Source: an uncultured Fibrobacter sp.
Lineage (GTDB): Bacteria; Fibrobacterota; Fibrobacteria; Fibrobacterales; Fibrobacteraceae
Assembly (NCBI RefSeq): GCF_947166265.1
Contig: NZ_CAMVDO010000012.1
Coordinates: 38,684 to 102,683 of the forward strand
Length of the DNA: 64,000 nucleotides
Direction: 5' to 3'
The notes under the pieces were generated by a model. It saw only the letters and a list, made by a program, of their open reading frames with translations. It was not told the origin of the DNA and did no database searches. Shown here piece by piece: positions 53,915 to 63,760 of the stretch (position 1 is its first letter; every line of letters starts with the position of its first letter). Position numbers and translations under genes: made by a program.

Positions 53915-55312
53915 TTAGTCGATTGAGGGCACCAGAATGAATTTTTTCTGGCCTTTTGCCACTGAAACCTGTCCAAGCCTATAGTCTCCGACCACCTGTC
54001 CCATGCTTCCGAGCGCCGTAATTGTAACCTGATGTTTACCGGCGTCTACGGGGATACGGGTGACGTAGATGGAATTCGGCATAAAGAGGCCCACGCGCAG
54101 GTCGGCCTGTTCCAGTTGGCTCTGTCCCACGTCTACGGCAATATTTTTTACTAGGTCAAACAGCCCGTTGCCCGTATTGGTGGCCGATTTTGCCTTCTGG
54201 GCGGCGACGGTGCGGATCACGACGCGGGTGGCGGTGCGGACCATCGTGGTCGCGTTCTCGTCCTTCATGTTCTTGTCGAGTTCAGCATCGACTGCGACCA
54301 CCTTTTCGGGCGAAACCTTCATCTGGCCGTCCACATTGACTGCAAAAAGGCTGGTCCTCTGGGGTAGGTCCATTCTCTGGGGGAGCGAAAAGCCGACATG
54401 GAATGTGTTTCCGCCTGCTCCGGCGACCGGGGGGGCGATCAGGGTGAACGAGGTAATCTTTCCGGTCTTTCCGTCCTTGTGGGTGAGGTTCAGGGCGCCT
54501 GCACTCACGAATGTTCCGGACAGGTACATTTCACCGAGAATGGGGCTATGTCCGGCGTAGCCAATCAAGATGATTTCCTGTCCCTTTTCGCGTGCGGCGG
54601 TCGCTTTCGGCGTCTGGGAAAGCTTTGCGCTCTTGAAATTCTTCAGGTCGTCGGCACGGTCCATTCTGGTGAGGCTTTCGGTAATGAATTCCCAGACTTC
54701 GGGGGGCATCTTGACGTTTCCCTCTTCAAAGGCCTTGGCCGCCTTCAGGTAGGAAATGGCGGCATCGTCGTCTTCACCGGCCATTTCGTAGACGAGGGCA
54801 CTCAGGTAACGCAACCAGCCGTTGTCGTTCACCTTATCCTTGTCCTTCTGGTACAGGGCCTCCATGGCGATCTGTGCACGGCGGACTTCGACGAGCGCCC
54901 CGTCCAGGTCTCCGATGGCAAGGTAGTTCAGAATCTGGTACTGGTACATGAGCAGAAGTTCGAAGGGGCGTGCCCTGTAGGGCCGGACGTTATCGTTGGT
55001 GACGATCGCCGCAGCCTCGTTTGTCACGGACTTGGTGAAAAGGTCGTCGTAAATCTGTTCGGCCTGCTCGAAATGCTTGATGCTTTCCTTGTTCTTGCCG
55101 GCGTAATGGTAGAGCGTTCCCTGGTCAAAGTGGTACAGGTAGGTGCTGTTGCTACCGTAGATATCGTCCTTTTCTTCTTCGATTTTCTTGATGGTGCCCT
55201 CGAAACCTTCTTTCTTAAGGACGGGGGCGAGAGTTTCGTAGCGGGTCATGGACTTGTTCGCGCAGGAACAAAGCAACAGGGCTGAAATAGCTAAAAGAAT
55301 AAAGCGTTTCAT
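53915..55312 (-). CDS. COG3014-like TPR lipoprotein
   Basis: The 465-residue lipoprotein (lipobox CSC) has TPR-like helices (about 45-210; HFDQGTLYHYAGKNKESIKHFEQA and LRYLSALVYEMAGEDDDAAI) and a beta-rich C-terminal half that includes GQEIILIGYAGHSPI. The layout matches COG3014 proteins of unknown function in the cell envelope. Confidence 0.75.
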   Translation of the reverse strand: MKRFILLAISALLLCSCANKSMTRYETLAPVLKKEGFEGTIKKIEEEKDDIYGSNSTYLYHFDQGTLYHYAGKNKESIKHFEQAEQIYDDLFTKSVTNEAAAIVTNDNVRPYRARPFELLLMYQYQILNYLAIGDLDGALVEVRRAQIAMEALYQKDKDKVNDNGWLRYLSALVYEMAGEDDDAAISYLKAAKAFEEGNVKMPPEVWEFITESLTRMDRADDLKNFKSAKLSQTPKATAAREKGQEIILIGYAGHSPILGEMYLSGTFVSAGALNLTHKDGKTGKITSFTLIAPPVAGAGGNTFHVGFSLPQRMDLPQRTSLFAVNVDGQMKVSPEKVVAVDAELDKNMKDENATTMVRTATRVVIRTVAAQKAKSATNTGNGLFDLVKNIAVDVGQSQLEQADLRVGLFMPNSIYVTRIPVDAGKHQVTITALGSMGQVVGDYRLGQVSVAKGQKKFILVPSID

Positions 55313-55372
55313 GAAAACTCCGTAATGACGGTAATGGAAATATAATTAAAAGTAGGCAGAGACTAATAAAAA

Positions 55373-55400
55373 AATGCCTCCGGCGAGTGCCGGAGGACTG
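55373..55400 (-). terminator. Terminator of the PEGA-domain gene
   Basis: CCTCCGGC (55377-55384) pairs with GCCGGAGG (55389-55396); T residues follow on the minus strand. Confidence 0.85.
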
Positions 55401-55425
55401 ATGGTATAAACCACTGAGAGAGAAA

Positions 55426-55962
55426 TTACTTTTTCTTCTTCTTGCCCGAAGCGTCGAGGGTCACTTCGACGGTTTCTTCGCCCTTCACGGTCACGAGGGC
55501 TTCGGCGGACTTGCGGTTGGAGCATTCGGCGCGAACCACGTGGTCACCGGCATCGAGGTTGTTGATGGTGAGTGCTGCACCGTCGGTCTTGTCGGCGTTG
55601 TCGCCGTCGATGTAGATGAGGCACTTGCCCGGAATGGTGGTCACCTTGATGGCGCCCTTAGGAATCTTGGTGCCGAAGTCGAAGGTGTTGCGCTTGTCGT
55701 TACCCGGCCAAATGTTCACGCGCTGGTTCACGAGTTCGTAACCCTGGTCGATCACCACGAGGGTCTGACGGCCGGACTTGACGCTCATGTTTTCGATGGG
55801 GCTCTTGCCGAGGGGTTCGCCACCGAGGAACACGTCGCTGTTAGGCGGGTTGGTGATAATGGTGATGGTTGCAGCCTTGCCGCGCGGAGGTGGATCGTCG
55901 TCTGCGACGGCGGAGGTAACGAGGAATGCGACCAAAAGCGCAAAGATGTACAGCTTCTTCAT
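55426..55962 (-). CDS. PEGA-domain exported protein
   Basis: The 178-residue protein has a signal peptide (to SAVA), then two PEGA-type beta modules (TNPPNSDVFLGGEPLGKSPI and TTIPGKCLIYIDGDNADKT) and a lysine tail. PEGA domains occur in envelope and surface-layer proteins. AGGAGA precedes the ATG. Confidence 0.85.
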   Translation of the reverse strand: MKKLYIFALLVAFLVTSAVADDDPPPRGKAATITIITNPPNSDVFLGGEPLGKSPIENMSVKSGRQTLVVIDQGYELVNQRVNIWPGNDKRNTFDFGTKIPKGAIKVTTIPGKCLIYIDGDNADKTDGAALTINNLDAGDHVVRAECSNRKSAEALVTVKGEETVEVTLDASGKKKKK

Positions 55963-56114
55963 GGATTTCTCCTATTTGTTTATTCTAAAAATATAAAGTT
56001 TTTGTGGAATTTAAATTTTTTTTCTGCAAAAGTTTGGATACCTGGGGAAAATAATTCGAATTTCGGAGTTCAGAATTTGGATTTGTGGATTGAATAATCC
56101 AGAGATTGTCATTC

Positions 56115-56150
56115 TTTCTCTCGTCTTTCGTCTCTCGTCTCTCGTCTAAA
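56115..56150. repeat. Tandem TCTCGTC short repeat
   Basis: Four copies of TCTCGTC or TTTCGTC lie in a row between the PEGA gene and the ABC-class ATPase gene, about 20 bases before its start. Confidence 0.6.
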
Positions 56151-56166
56151 ATCTACTTTTCACCCT

Positions 56167-57867
56167 ATGAAAGCCCTTTACCAGAAAATTCGTTCCCTAA
56201 ATGGCAAAAATTACGGCCTTTACAAGTCCCTGGCCGACAAACCGTGGGATTTTGGCGATTTCGCCCTGGAATTCCTGCACGTGCAGGGAGACCCGTATGC
56301 ACCCGCTTCCAGGGTGCTCATCAAGGCGAATCTTTCGATGCTCGGCTATGCGGGCGAGTGGGGCGGAACCTATGAACGTCGCCTTGCGCTCAGCGATTTT
56401 CTGTATAGAAAGCTTGGACGCCTGGTGCAGGAACGCTACCCCGGTAAGGATGCGGCGGTCATTTTCGACACGGCTGGACCCGAAATGCTGGTACGGAATT
56501 CCCTGTGGATCGACAACGGCGAACTCAGGGCGTGCCTGCAGGTGAAACTTCCGGGGGATGGCCGCAAGATTCAGGCGGAACTGGCTGCCGAAATCTTGAC
56601 GATGGTGTTGCCAGACCTGGTATCGGCGGGGCTTTATTACAGTAAGTCCGACGAGGCGGCCTTGCAGGAACATTTCCGCGTGCTCGCCGAACGCAAGGAA
56701 ATTTTGTCGCAGCTTGATGCCCGGGGCCTTTGTGCCTTCGTTCCCGACGGTGCCGTGCTTCCGCGTGCATCTGGCTTGAGCGAAATGCCGTTAGAAGGGG
56801 CAATCCCTTTTGTCGCACCCGAAGAAATGGCGGTAACGTTGAACGTGTGTGGCCGTGATATTCGCGGTATGGGAATCCCGAAGGGGATTACCGTGATTAC
56901 CGGTGGTGCCTTCCACGGTAAGTCCACCTTGTTGCAGGCGTTGACCCGCGCCGTCTACCCGCATATTCCGGGGGATGGCCGCGAAGGAATCGTGATAGAT
57001 GAATCGGCGCTCCGCGTGGGCGTCGAAGACGGCCGCAGCGTACGCGGTACGGACTTGTCGCCGTTTGTGCGCGACTTGCCGGGCGGTGTTTCGACAAAGA
57101 ATTTCAATACGCTTTCTGCATCGGGCTCTACCAGCGAAGCCGCGAACTTGCTCGAAGCTATGGAAGCGGGTTCCACGACGTTCCTGATTGACGAAGATTC
57201 CTCGGCGGTGAATTTCCTGATTCGCGACGGGCGTGTACGCAAGCTCCTGGGCGATGAACGCGAACCGCTGATTCCGTTGACCGACCGTATCCGCGAAATT
57301 TCGGCACAGGGCTACAGCTTTATCCTGGTGGCGGGTGCCTGCGGCGACTACCTCGACCTTGCCGACAACATCGTCATCATGGCGAATTACAAGGCCGAAG
57401 TGCCGCAAGTAAAGGTCACTGCTTGCGCTGAGCTGGGTCGAAGTGAGCCTGCCGAAGTGTCGCAACCGCGATCATTTGTAGCCTACATGCAACCCCTGCA
57501 AAAGTCGGTGCGTCCCACCTCTGCCGTGGAGCGTCAAGTCAAGGTGAAACTTGCTGGTGATACTTTGTTACAAATAGGCTTTCTGGTGTCCGACACTTCA
57601 CGCCTCAACACGCTTGTCGATAGGCAGCAACGTTTCGGTGCCGGATTTGTCCTCCTGAACCTGTTGCAGAATGCCGCAAGCAATGCGGAATCGGGTGACG
57701 CTTCAAATGCCGGTGATTCCGTCGCCGAGACCATCCGGAAACTTTATGAGAAAATCCAGAATGTGGGTTTTCGTAACCTGCCGCAGGGCATGAGTCGCGA
57801 AATGAGCCTTCCGCGAGTCGTGGATATCGCCTGTGTCGCCTTTAGGTTACGCGAGGCTTCTCGCTGA
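56167..57867 (+). CDS. ABC-class ATPase-like protein
   Basis: The 566-residue protein matches the 'predicted ABC-class ATPase' family: a conserved N-terminal half, a P-loop GGAFHGKSTLL (about residue 248), a signature-like SASGSTSEAANLLEAME and Walker B FLIDEDSSAVNFLIRD. Its biological role is unknown. The piece TACAELGRSEPAEVSQPRS (about residues 418-436) is translated from a dispersed repeat that entered the gene in frame. The Shine-Dalgarno is weak. Confidence 0.85.
   Translation: MKALYQKIRSLNGKNYGLYKSLADKPWDFGDFALEFLHVQGDPYAPASRVLIKANLSMLGYAGEWGGTYERRLALSDFLYRKLGRLVQERYPGKDAAVIFDTAGPEMLVRNSLWIDNGELRACLQVKLPGDGRKIQAELAAEILTMVLPDLVSAGLYYSKSDEAALQEHFRVLAERKEILSQLDARGLCAFVPDGAVLPRASGLSEMPLEGAIPFVAPEEMAVTLNVCGRDIRGMGIPKGITVITGGAFHGKSTLLQALTRAVYPHIPGDGREGIVIDESALRVGVEDGRSVRGTDLSPFVRDLPGGVSTKNFNTLSASGSTSEAANLLEAMEAGSTTFLIDEDSSAVNFLIRDGRVRKLLGDEREPLIPLTDRIREISAQGYSFILVAGACGDYLDLADNIVIMANYKAEVPQVKVTACAELGRSEPAEVSQPRSFVAYMQPLQKSVRPTSAVERQVKVKLAGDTLLQIGFLVSDTSRLNTLVDRQQRFGAGFVLLNLLQNAASNAESGDASNAGDSVAETIRKLYEKIQNVGFRNLPQGMSREMSLPRVVDIACVAFRLREASR
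57425..57470. repeat. Dispersed repeat inside a coding region
   Basis: GAGCTGGGTCGAAGTGAGCC followed by TGCCGAAGTGTCGCAA resembles the GTCGAAG/GTGAGCCTGCCGAA repeat at 4621-4735. It lies in frame in the ABC-class ATPase gene. Confidence 0.55.
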
Positions 57868-57908
57868 GATTTGCGTCGAGCGTATTCCGTAAAAAATAGG
57901 AGAAGAAT

Positions 57909-58601
57909 ATGGATGCTCTGAAAAAATGGATTGCCTTTGGGGCGGCCTCGATTTTTACCGTGATGGTTGTCGCCTGTGGCGAAGACTCTTCGAGTAATTC
58001 TTCGGAGTCGTATAGTTCTGCGGAAATGTCAAGCAGTTCGAATGAACTCTTGAATTCGAGCGAAACCGTAAACTCGAGTGAAACTGCGAATTCAAGCGAA
58101 TCATTGAATTCAAGCGAAACTTTGAATTTGAGTGAATCTGTCGAATCAAGTTCTTCCGAACAGAACGAAGTCGCCTCCAGTGAATCTTCTGCAGATACCG
58201 TCTGGAACAAGGCGAACCTTACTTGGTACACGTCTTGGCCGGACCCCGGTAGCGAAGAGTGCATCGAATACAACGGATGCACCTGGGCGGGCTATTTCGC
58301 GGGTGTCGACGGCCAGCAGACCGAAGAGTGGGTCAGCGAACATAATATCATCGCCGTCCACGAAAAGGACTGGGATAAGTACAAGCTGAAAACCTTCAGG
58401 CTCCGTCAAAAAGGCCGTACCATCGATGCCGTGGTTTACGATATGTGTTCCGACGAGGATTGCGACGGCTGCTGCACCGAAAATGCGGGCGAACTCGGAT
58501 TCCTGATCGATATCGAAAGCTACTCCTGCAAGAGGCTTTCCGCTAATGGCGACTGCGACGGAGTCGTGGAGTGGACTTGCCTCGACTGCACGGAACCCTG
58601 A
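57909..58601 (+). CDS. Polyserine lipoprotein with repeat linker
   Basis: The 230-residue lipoprotein (lipobox VVAC, C23) has a long linker of near-repeats of NSSETxNSSE (about 30-85), encoded by a minisatellite, and a C-terminal domain (about 100-230) with LTWYTSWPDPGSEECIEYNG and several cysteine pairs (MCSDEDCDGCC). The domain has some features of double-psi beta-barrel (expansin-like) proteins, but the match is weak. Confidence 0.7.
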   Translation: MDALKKWIAFGAASIFTVMVVACGEDSSSNSSESYSSAEMSSSSNELLNSSETVNSSETANSSESLNSSETLNLSESVESSSSEQNEVASSESSADTVWNKANLTWYTSWPDPGSEECIEYNGCTWAGYFAGVDGQQTEEWVSEHNIIAVHEKDWDKYKLKTFRLRQKGRTIDAVVYDMCSDEDCDGCCTENAGELGFLIDIESYSCKRLSANGDCDGVVEWTCLDCTEP

Positions 58602-58640
58602 TTGGACTTTCCCCGTAAAGAGTGAGCGACTTTTGTAGCG

Positions 58641-59597
58641 TTATTTTTTCGTAGCGCGAGCGGCCTTTTTTTGCTGTTCTTCTTCCGGCGACGGTTTCGT
58701 ATCCTCAAGTAGGCGGTCGGCCCATTCGTCCCAGAAGCGGCAGCGTTCGCCTTCGAGCTTCATCTTCGCGAATTTCACTGGTTCGGTCTCTACGGCAAGC
58801 GTCACCACCGATTCCTTGTAGGCCTGCGGAAGCCCTGCCACGTGCGCCATGCGCTGCTTGAGTTCGGCCACGGTCGCATCGAGAATGTCTACCTCGAAAC
58901 GGCGTTCGATGTAGCGGCGAGCGATAAATCCAAGCGCCATGAAATAGTCGCCCTGGTTCCCTTCGGCCAGATAATTCTTCTGACGCAGTTCCTTGAGTGC
59001 AAGCACGGCCTCTTCGTAAGGCGGAAGCCTTGGCGCCTCGCCCTTCTTCGCGAATTTCTTGTGCAGGAACCAGCCGAGGAACACGAGGAGCGCAACTCCC
59101 ACGACAATCAGCAAGACGTAAATCCACTGCGGGAGCCTCGGGTCATCCAGCGGGTCTTCCGCTTCCAAAATGTCTGTCTCTTCGCCGGTAGTACGCGTCG
59201 AGACCTTCACGGCCACGGGGTCGGTATTCACCTTGACGGTATCGCTACCGACGACAGCGTTCACCTGCTGCGGCGCAATCAGAAAATCGCCGCTCACGAA
59301 GGTGTTAAGCGTCGCATACCACACGAACTTCGCGGTTCCCTTGGGCATGCCCTCGACCACCTTCTCGTTCTTCATTTCCTTGACTTCGAAACTTCCGAGG
59401 TTTCCGACAAAGCTCGGCAGGTCAACAATGGCATTTTCGGGAGCAGTCACCTGAATTTCGTAGTTGAACATGTCACCCACGAACACCTGGGCGTTGTCCA
59501 CGTTCGCCTTCACCGAGACATCAAAGGCGAGGGCGGGTACGGCACAAAGGGCTGTCCAAACAATAAAAGCGGCAAAAAAATGCGAAAAACGGTACAT
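58641..59597 (-). CDS. BatD-like membrane protein
   Basis: The 318-residue protein has a signal peptide (to PALA), a periplasmic beta domain of BatD type (VSVKANVDNAQVFVGDMFNYEIQVT), one membrane helix (about 165-190) and a cytosolic helical part (EEAVLALKELRQKNYLAEGNQG) like DUF4381. Bat proteins usually come with MoxR and VWA-domain genes; none is in view. The ATG at 59597 has AGAGG upstream. Confidence 0.75.
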   Translation of the reverse strand: MYRFSHFFAAFIVWTALCAVPALAFDVSVKANVDNAQVFVGDMFNYEIQVTAPENAIVDLPSFVGNLGSFEVKEMKNEKVVEGMPKGTAKFVWYATLNTFVSGDFLIAPQQVNAVVGSDTVKVNTDPVAVKVSTRTTGEETDILEAEDPLDDPRLPQWIYVLLIVVGVALLVFLGWFLHKKFAKKGEAPRLPPYEEAVLALKELRQKNYLAEGNQGDYFMALGFIARRYIERRFEVDILDATVAELKQRMAHVAGLPQAYKESVVTLAVETEPVKFAKMKLEGERCRFWDEWADRLLEDTKPSPEEEQQKKAARATKK

Positions 59598-59736
59598 ACA
59601 AACCTCTTTGCGAAGAATATACAAATTTTGTAGATTAAGGGGCAACCGGCATTCCGTCTTCCAAATAGCCGAACTCGCCGGAAAAATTCCCCCTTCCTGT
59701 CGTCAGGACTCACTTTTTATCTATATTCACTCTAAT

Positions 59737-60771
59737 ATGTCGTTTCGGTTCTTGGGTAAATTGGTTTGCGCAGTGTTCCTTTGCACTGCGTTTGCCCGCG
59801 CGGACGAACACGGTGCCGAAACTCCGGCGACCGACAGTACTCAGGCAAAGAACGCCTCGGATAACGGCGACGCCCCGGCAGAGGGCAACACGTTAAAGGT
59901 CACGACAGAAAATATCCTTTCCATCGTCTCGATCGTCCTTCCGCACAATGCACTGAAGAACTCCGAATCCCTACACGACTGGCCCTTCATCGCATTCGCG
60001 GCTCCCGCCTGGGGCTACAACCTCAAGCTCCAGCAGGACTACGGCAAGGCGCTTTCGTTGAAGGGGCTTGCGGCAGGCGACGTGAACTTTGCCGGTTTCG
60101 GAATCAAGCTGGACGCATCCGTCGAACTGATCCACCTGTTGGAACTGGGCGTGCAGACAAGCCTGGGAACGGCCATCAACTACGGCGAAGCATCAACCTT
60201 CATGGGCGTATACAACCCCGAAAAACGGGACTACGAGCAGGACCTCGTTTTCACGGAATACACCTACGGCGTGACCTACCATTCGACGCTGACAATTCCG
60301 CTGCTTGCATTCCTCCCCAAGAGCGACTGGACGAAGATCATCCTGAAGGGGTCCGCGGAGCTCACCTATTCCGCCTACACAGGGGCCGACGACAAACAGG
60401 TCTGGAAAGCCGGTAACGAAAACTCGGTCAACGGGTTCAAGTACAGGTACGGCGGGACGCTCATCTACATGCTGCCTTTTAGCCGCGTGCCCATGGCCAT
60501 GGTTTCGGCAAATGCAAGCGGTTTCAAGCACGAATATGACTTTGACGAAAGGTACAAGGACTACAATCCAGGATTCGTGAAAGTAAGCATCACCCCCATG
60601 GCATCCGTCAAGATTAGCGACAAGTGGAACGGCATGCTGATGGTAAACATCTCGCGCGACCGCGTCTACGAAAACCAGCCCTACCCCTCTACCGAAGAAG
60701 TTTTGCAGAAACAGGTCGACAGCGAATGGGAGCTGAAGGCCGTCATGTTCATCGCGAGCCGGAAATTCTAA
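59737..60771 (+). CDS. Outer-membrane beta-barrel protein of unknown function
   Basis: The 344-residue protein has a signal peptide (to ARADE), an acidic low-complexity stretch and many amphipathic strands, ending in Phe (FIASRKF). A TATATT box (59722-59727) lies upstream. The start at 59737 is chosen because the earlier in-frame region overlaps the BatD-like gene. Confidence 0.75.
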   Translation: MSFRFLGKLVCAVFLCTAFARADEHGAETPATDSTQAKNASDNGDAPAEGNTLKVTTENILSIVSIVLPHNALKNSESLHDWPFIAFAAPAWGYNLKLQQDYGKALSLKGLAAGDVNFAGFGIKLDASVELIHLLELGVQTSLGTAINYGEASTFMGVYNPEKRDYEQDLVFTEYTYGVTYHSTLTIPLLAFLPKSDWTKIILKGSAELTYSAYTGADDKQVWKAGNENSVNGFKYRYGGTLIYMLPFSRVPMAMVSANASGFKHEYDFDERYKDYNPGFVKVSITPMASVKISDKWNGMLMVNISRDRVYENQPYPSTEEVLQKQVDSEWELKAVMFIASRKF

Positions 60772-60852
60772 ATTTTCAGGGCAATTTAAAGATAGATTGC
60801 CGCGTCGCCCCAAGGCACCCCGCAAAGAAAAGCTTTCTTATGGTCGCATAAT

Positions 60853-62193
60853 ATGAATATCGCCCTCATCGTTTACCTGGTATTCCTGATTGCAATCGCC
60901 GCGCGCAGTGCGCGGCGCGTAAGGGACATTCCCGATTTCTTCGTGGCGCGCAAAGGGGCATCCGCGAAGGCTGTAGCAGGAAGCCTCGTCGCAACGATTC
61001 TTGGCGGGTCGGCCGTGATCGGTGCAGTCGATAGCGGATCAAGGCTCGGCGGGGCCGCCAGCTGGTTCATGCTCGTGGGAGCGCTCGGACTTGTCGCGCT
61101 GATCCCCTTTGCAGGCCGCGCCTACAGTCACGGGAAATACGCCCTTCCCGATCTGGTAGAGAATTTGTACGGAAAAGGCCCGCGGCTGGTCGCCTCCCTG
61201 GTGATTCCGATTGCATGGACGGGCATTGTCGCCGCCCAGATTATCGCCGCTGCAAAACTCCTGATGACCTTCACGTTGCTGAGCTACACGGCAGCAGCCG
61301 TCATCGCCGCAGCCGTATTTACGGGGTACACGCTTGCGGGCGGGCAGCTTTCCATTCTGCGTACCGACTTTTTGCAGGCCTGCCTGATTATCCTTGGCCT
61401 CCTATTTGTTGCCGGTTTTGCGCTGTTCGGCGGCGGTTCCGGTGTAGAGGCACGTTCTCTTTCCGAAATTTTGCAGCAGGCCCCTACATTTCCCTTCAAC
61501 ACGAATTTCACGCCGCTTGATTTGTTCCTGTTGATTCTCACCTACGGAACCACTTACACGGCTGGGCCTGACATCTTTAGCCGCATGTTCTGCGCGAAGG
61601 ATACCGCGACCGCGAAAAAGGCTGTGGCGATGGCCGCGGCGACGCTTGTCCCCGTTGCGTTTGTCATCGGGTTCTTGGCGGTGTACGGCGTCGGACTCGA
61701 AAACGTGCAGGGCGCACGTATCACATCGATCGCATCGCAAGTTCTCCCGGCTCCGCTGATTCCCCTGATTGCCCTTGCCCTATTGAGTGTCGTCCTCAGC
61801 AGTGCCGATACGACTCTCCTGAGCAGCTCCGTCATTATCTGCAGGTTGTTTCGTTTAGGGGAGGGGGGCCGAATTTCAAGGGCGCGTCTAGTCATCTTGC
61901 TGAACGGCGTTGTCGCCCTGTTGCTGGCTCTTGTCTTTACCGACATTATCGGCACACTTCTGCTTGCGCTTGCGGTTTATGCGGGTGCCTTCACCGTCCC
62001 TATCCTATGGGGACTTCTCGGGCTCAGGGCGAAACCGAAATTCGTGGCGGCAGCTATTGTTGCCGGTGGCGCTCTAGCCCTTGCAGGGAAACTTTGCCCC
62101 GCGGGTATGCTCGGTAGCCACACCGGCGACATCCTGATGATATCCGCTTTTGCTGTAAATGCGGCAATTCTTGCGCTTGGCCGAAAACGCTAG
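60853..62193 (+). CDS. Sodium/solute symporter (SSS family)
   Basis: The 446-residue inner-membrane protein has about 12-13 helices with SSS features: FFVARKGASAKAVAGSL near the start, GGSAVIGAVDSG, and LSVVLSSADTTLLSSS late. It is shorter than PutP-type members. Substrate unknown. Confidence 0.88.
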   Translation: MNIALIVYLVFLIAIAARSARRVRDIPDFFVARKGASAKAVAGSLVATILGGSAVIGAVDSGSRLGGAASWFMLVGALGLVALIPFAGRAYSHGKYALPDLVENLYGKGPRLVASLVIPIAWTGIVAAQIIAAAKLLMTFTLLSYTAAAVIAAAVFTGYTLAGGQLSILRTDFLQACLIILGLLFVAGFALFGGGSGVEARSLSEILQQAPTFPFNTNFTPLDLFLLILTYGTTYTAGPDIFSRMFCAKDTATAKKAVAMAAATLVPVAFVIGFLAVYGVGLENVQGARITSIASQVLPAPLIPLIALALLSVVLSSADTTLLSSSVIICRLFRLGEGGRISRARLVILLNGVVALLLALVFTDIIGTLLLALAVYAGAFTVPILWGLLGLRAKPKFVAAAIVAGGALALAGKLCPAGMLGSHTGDILMISAFAVNAAILALGRKR

Positions 62194-62283
62194 ACCTGAA
62201 ATTCACGCGTATTGGAATCCTTCTTTTGAAGTTGTTTCCCAAAAAATGTATTTTACGGAAAGAGATTTTCAAAAGGAGTTTTT

Positions 62284-62841
62284 ATGCGTAAGGATCTTGG
62301 AGTCAAGGCTTATCTTTATCCACAGCCTACATTGGTCATTGCGACCTATAACGAGGACGGTTCCACGAATGCGATGGTGGCCGCTTGGGGTTCCATCAGT
62401 GATTCGAACCAGGTAGCTATTTACGTGGCGCATAGCCATAAGACCATGCCGAATATTCTTGCGCGCAAGGCGTTCACCGTGAGCATGGCGAACGAGAAAA
62501 ACATCAAGGCCATCGACTATCTGGGAGTCACCTCGGGCAACAAGGTGGCCGATAAGTTTGCTCATTCCGGCCTGACGTCTGTCAAGAGCGCTCATGTAGA
62601 CGCACCGCTGATTGCGGAACTTCCGCTCGCGCTGGAATGTAAACTCGTAAGTTACGACGAAGACTCCGAACTCCTGCTCGGCGAAATCGTGAACGTGACC
62701 GCCGACGAATCGGTACTCGACGAAACCGGTAAGCTCTCGGTCGAAAAACTTTCCCCGGTCTGCTACGATTCCGCGGGCCACGGCTATTATGTAATGGAGC
62801 GCCGCGTAGGGAACGCCTTCAGCGACGGAAAGACTCTTTAG
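62284..62841 (+). CDS. Flavin reductase-like protein
   Basis: The 185-residue FMN-binding split-barrel protein has PQPTLVIATYNEDGSTNAM, WGSISDSNQVAIYV and the C-terminal YDSAGHGYYVM. AAAAGGAG precedes the ATG. It overlaps functionally with the following MBL-fold gene (2-base gap), so they form an operon. Either an electron-transfer flavoprotein or a flavin reductase. Confidence 0.85.
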   Translation: MRKDLGVKAYLYPQPTLVIATYNEDGSTNAMVAAWGSISDSNQVAIYVAHSHKTMPNILARKAFTVSMANEKNIKAIDYLGVTSGNKVADKFAHSGLTSVKSAHVDAPLIAELPLALECKLVSYDEDSELLLGEIVNVTADESVLDETGKLSVEKLSPVCYDSAGHGYYVMERRVGNAFSDGKTL

Positions 62842-62843
62842 CC

Positions 62844-63692
62844 ATGGCAAAAATGCTCGTCAAGATTCTCATTGACAACATTGCCGGTACATGCGGTTCC
62901 CGCAAGCTCTTTGGCGAGTGGGGTCTGTCGGTGTATGTGGAGTTCGAGGGCAAGCGCTACCTGCTCGATACGGGGGCCTCGCACCTGTTTGCAAAAAATG
63001 CTGCGGTGATGGGCGTGGACCTTTCGAAGGTAGACATAGGCATTTTGAGTCACGCGCATTACGACCACAGTGACGGCATGGCGAAATTCTTTCACGTGAA
63101 CGATGCTGCTCCATTCTATCTGCGAAAGGGCGCTGGCGAAAACTGCTATCATACGCACAAATTAATAGGCCGCTTCGCGTACCACGAATATATCGGAATC
63201 CACAAGGGCTTTCTCAAGCGCTTCGCCGACCGCATCCGCTTTGCCGAAGGCGACATGCAGATTGCGCCGAATGTGTTCCTGGTTCCGCACAAGACTCCGG
63301 GCCTCTCCGCGATTGGCGAGCGCGCGCATCTTTCGGTCAAGGAAAACGGCAAGTACCGCTACGACAGTTTTGATCACGAACAAAGTCTCGTCTTCGACAC
63401 GCCCAGGGGCCTATTTGTCATGAACAGCTGCAGTCACGGCGGCGCGGACAATATCGTAAAAGAAATCGAGGCGACCTTCCCCGGCAAAAAGATTTACGCG
63501 CTCCTCGGCGGGTTCCACTTGTTCCGCTACAAGGACGAAGTGGTGCATGCCTTTGCGGAGCGCCTACGCGAACTCGATGTCCAGAAGATTTATACCGGAC
63601 ACTGCACCGGTGACCGCGCGTTCGAGATCCTGCACGAGGTCCTGGGCGACCGTGCCGAGCAGATGTTTACCGGAATGACGGTGGAGATCTAG
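62844..63692 (+). CDS. Metallo-beta-lactamase-fold hydrolase
   Basis: The 282-residue protein has the metal motif SHAHYDHSDGM, later histidines (NSCSHGGADN, YTGHCTGD) and overall similarity to the dihydropterin-synthase-like MBL group. Two metals are expected. Substrate unknown. It is paired with the flavin reductase-like gene. Confidence 0.88.
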   Translation: MAKMLVKILIDNIAGTCGSRKLFGEWGLSVYVEFEGKRYLLDTGASHLFAKNAAVMGVDLSKVDIGILSHAHYDHSDGMAKFFHVNDAAPFYLRKGAGENCYHTHKLIGRFAYHEYIGIHKGFLKRFADRIRFAEGDMQIAPNVFLVPHKTPGLSAIGERAHLSVKENGKYRYDSFDHEQSLVFDTPRGLFVMNSCSHGGADNIVKEIEATFPGKKIYALLGGFHLFRYKDEVVHAFAERLRELDVQKIYTGHCTGDRAFEILHEVLGDRAEQMFTGMTVEI

Positions 63693-63708
63693 GATAATAT
63701 ATAGGAAT

Positions 63709-63757
63709 AGGGCGGGTCCCCGCCATAAATAAGTTGGCAGGTCCGCCGGACCTGCCT
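63709..63757. repeat. Palindromic repeats at the right edge
   Basis: GGCGGGTCCCCGCC (63711-63724) and GGCAGGTCCG-C-CGGACCTGCC (63736-63756) are strong palindromes right after the last gene; they may terminate it or act as REP elements. Confidence 0.65.
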
Positions 63758-63760
63758 AAA

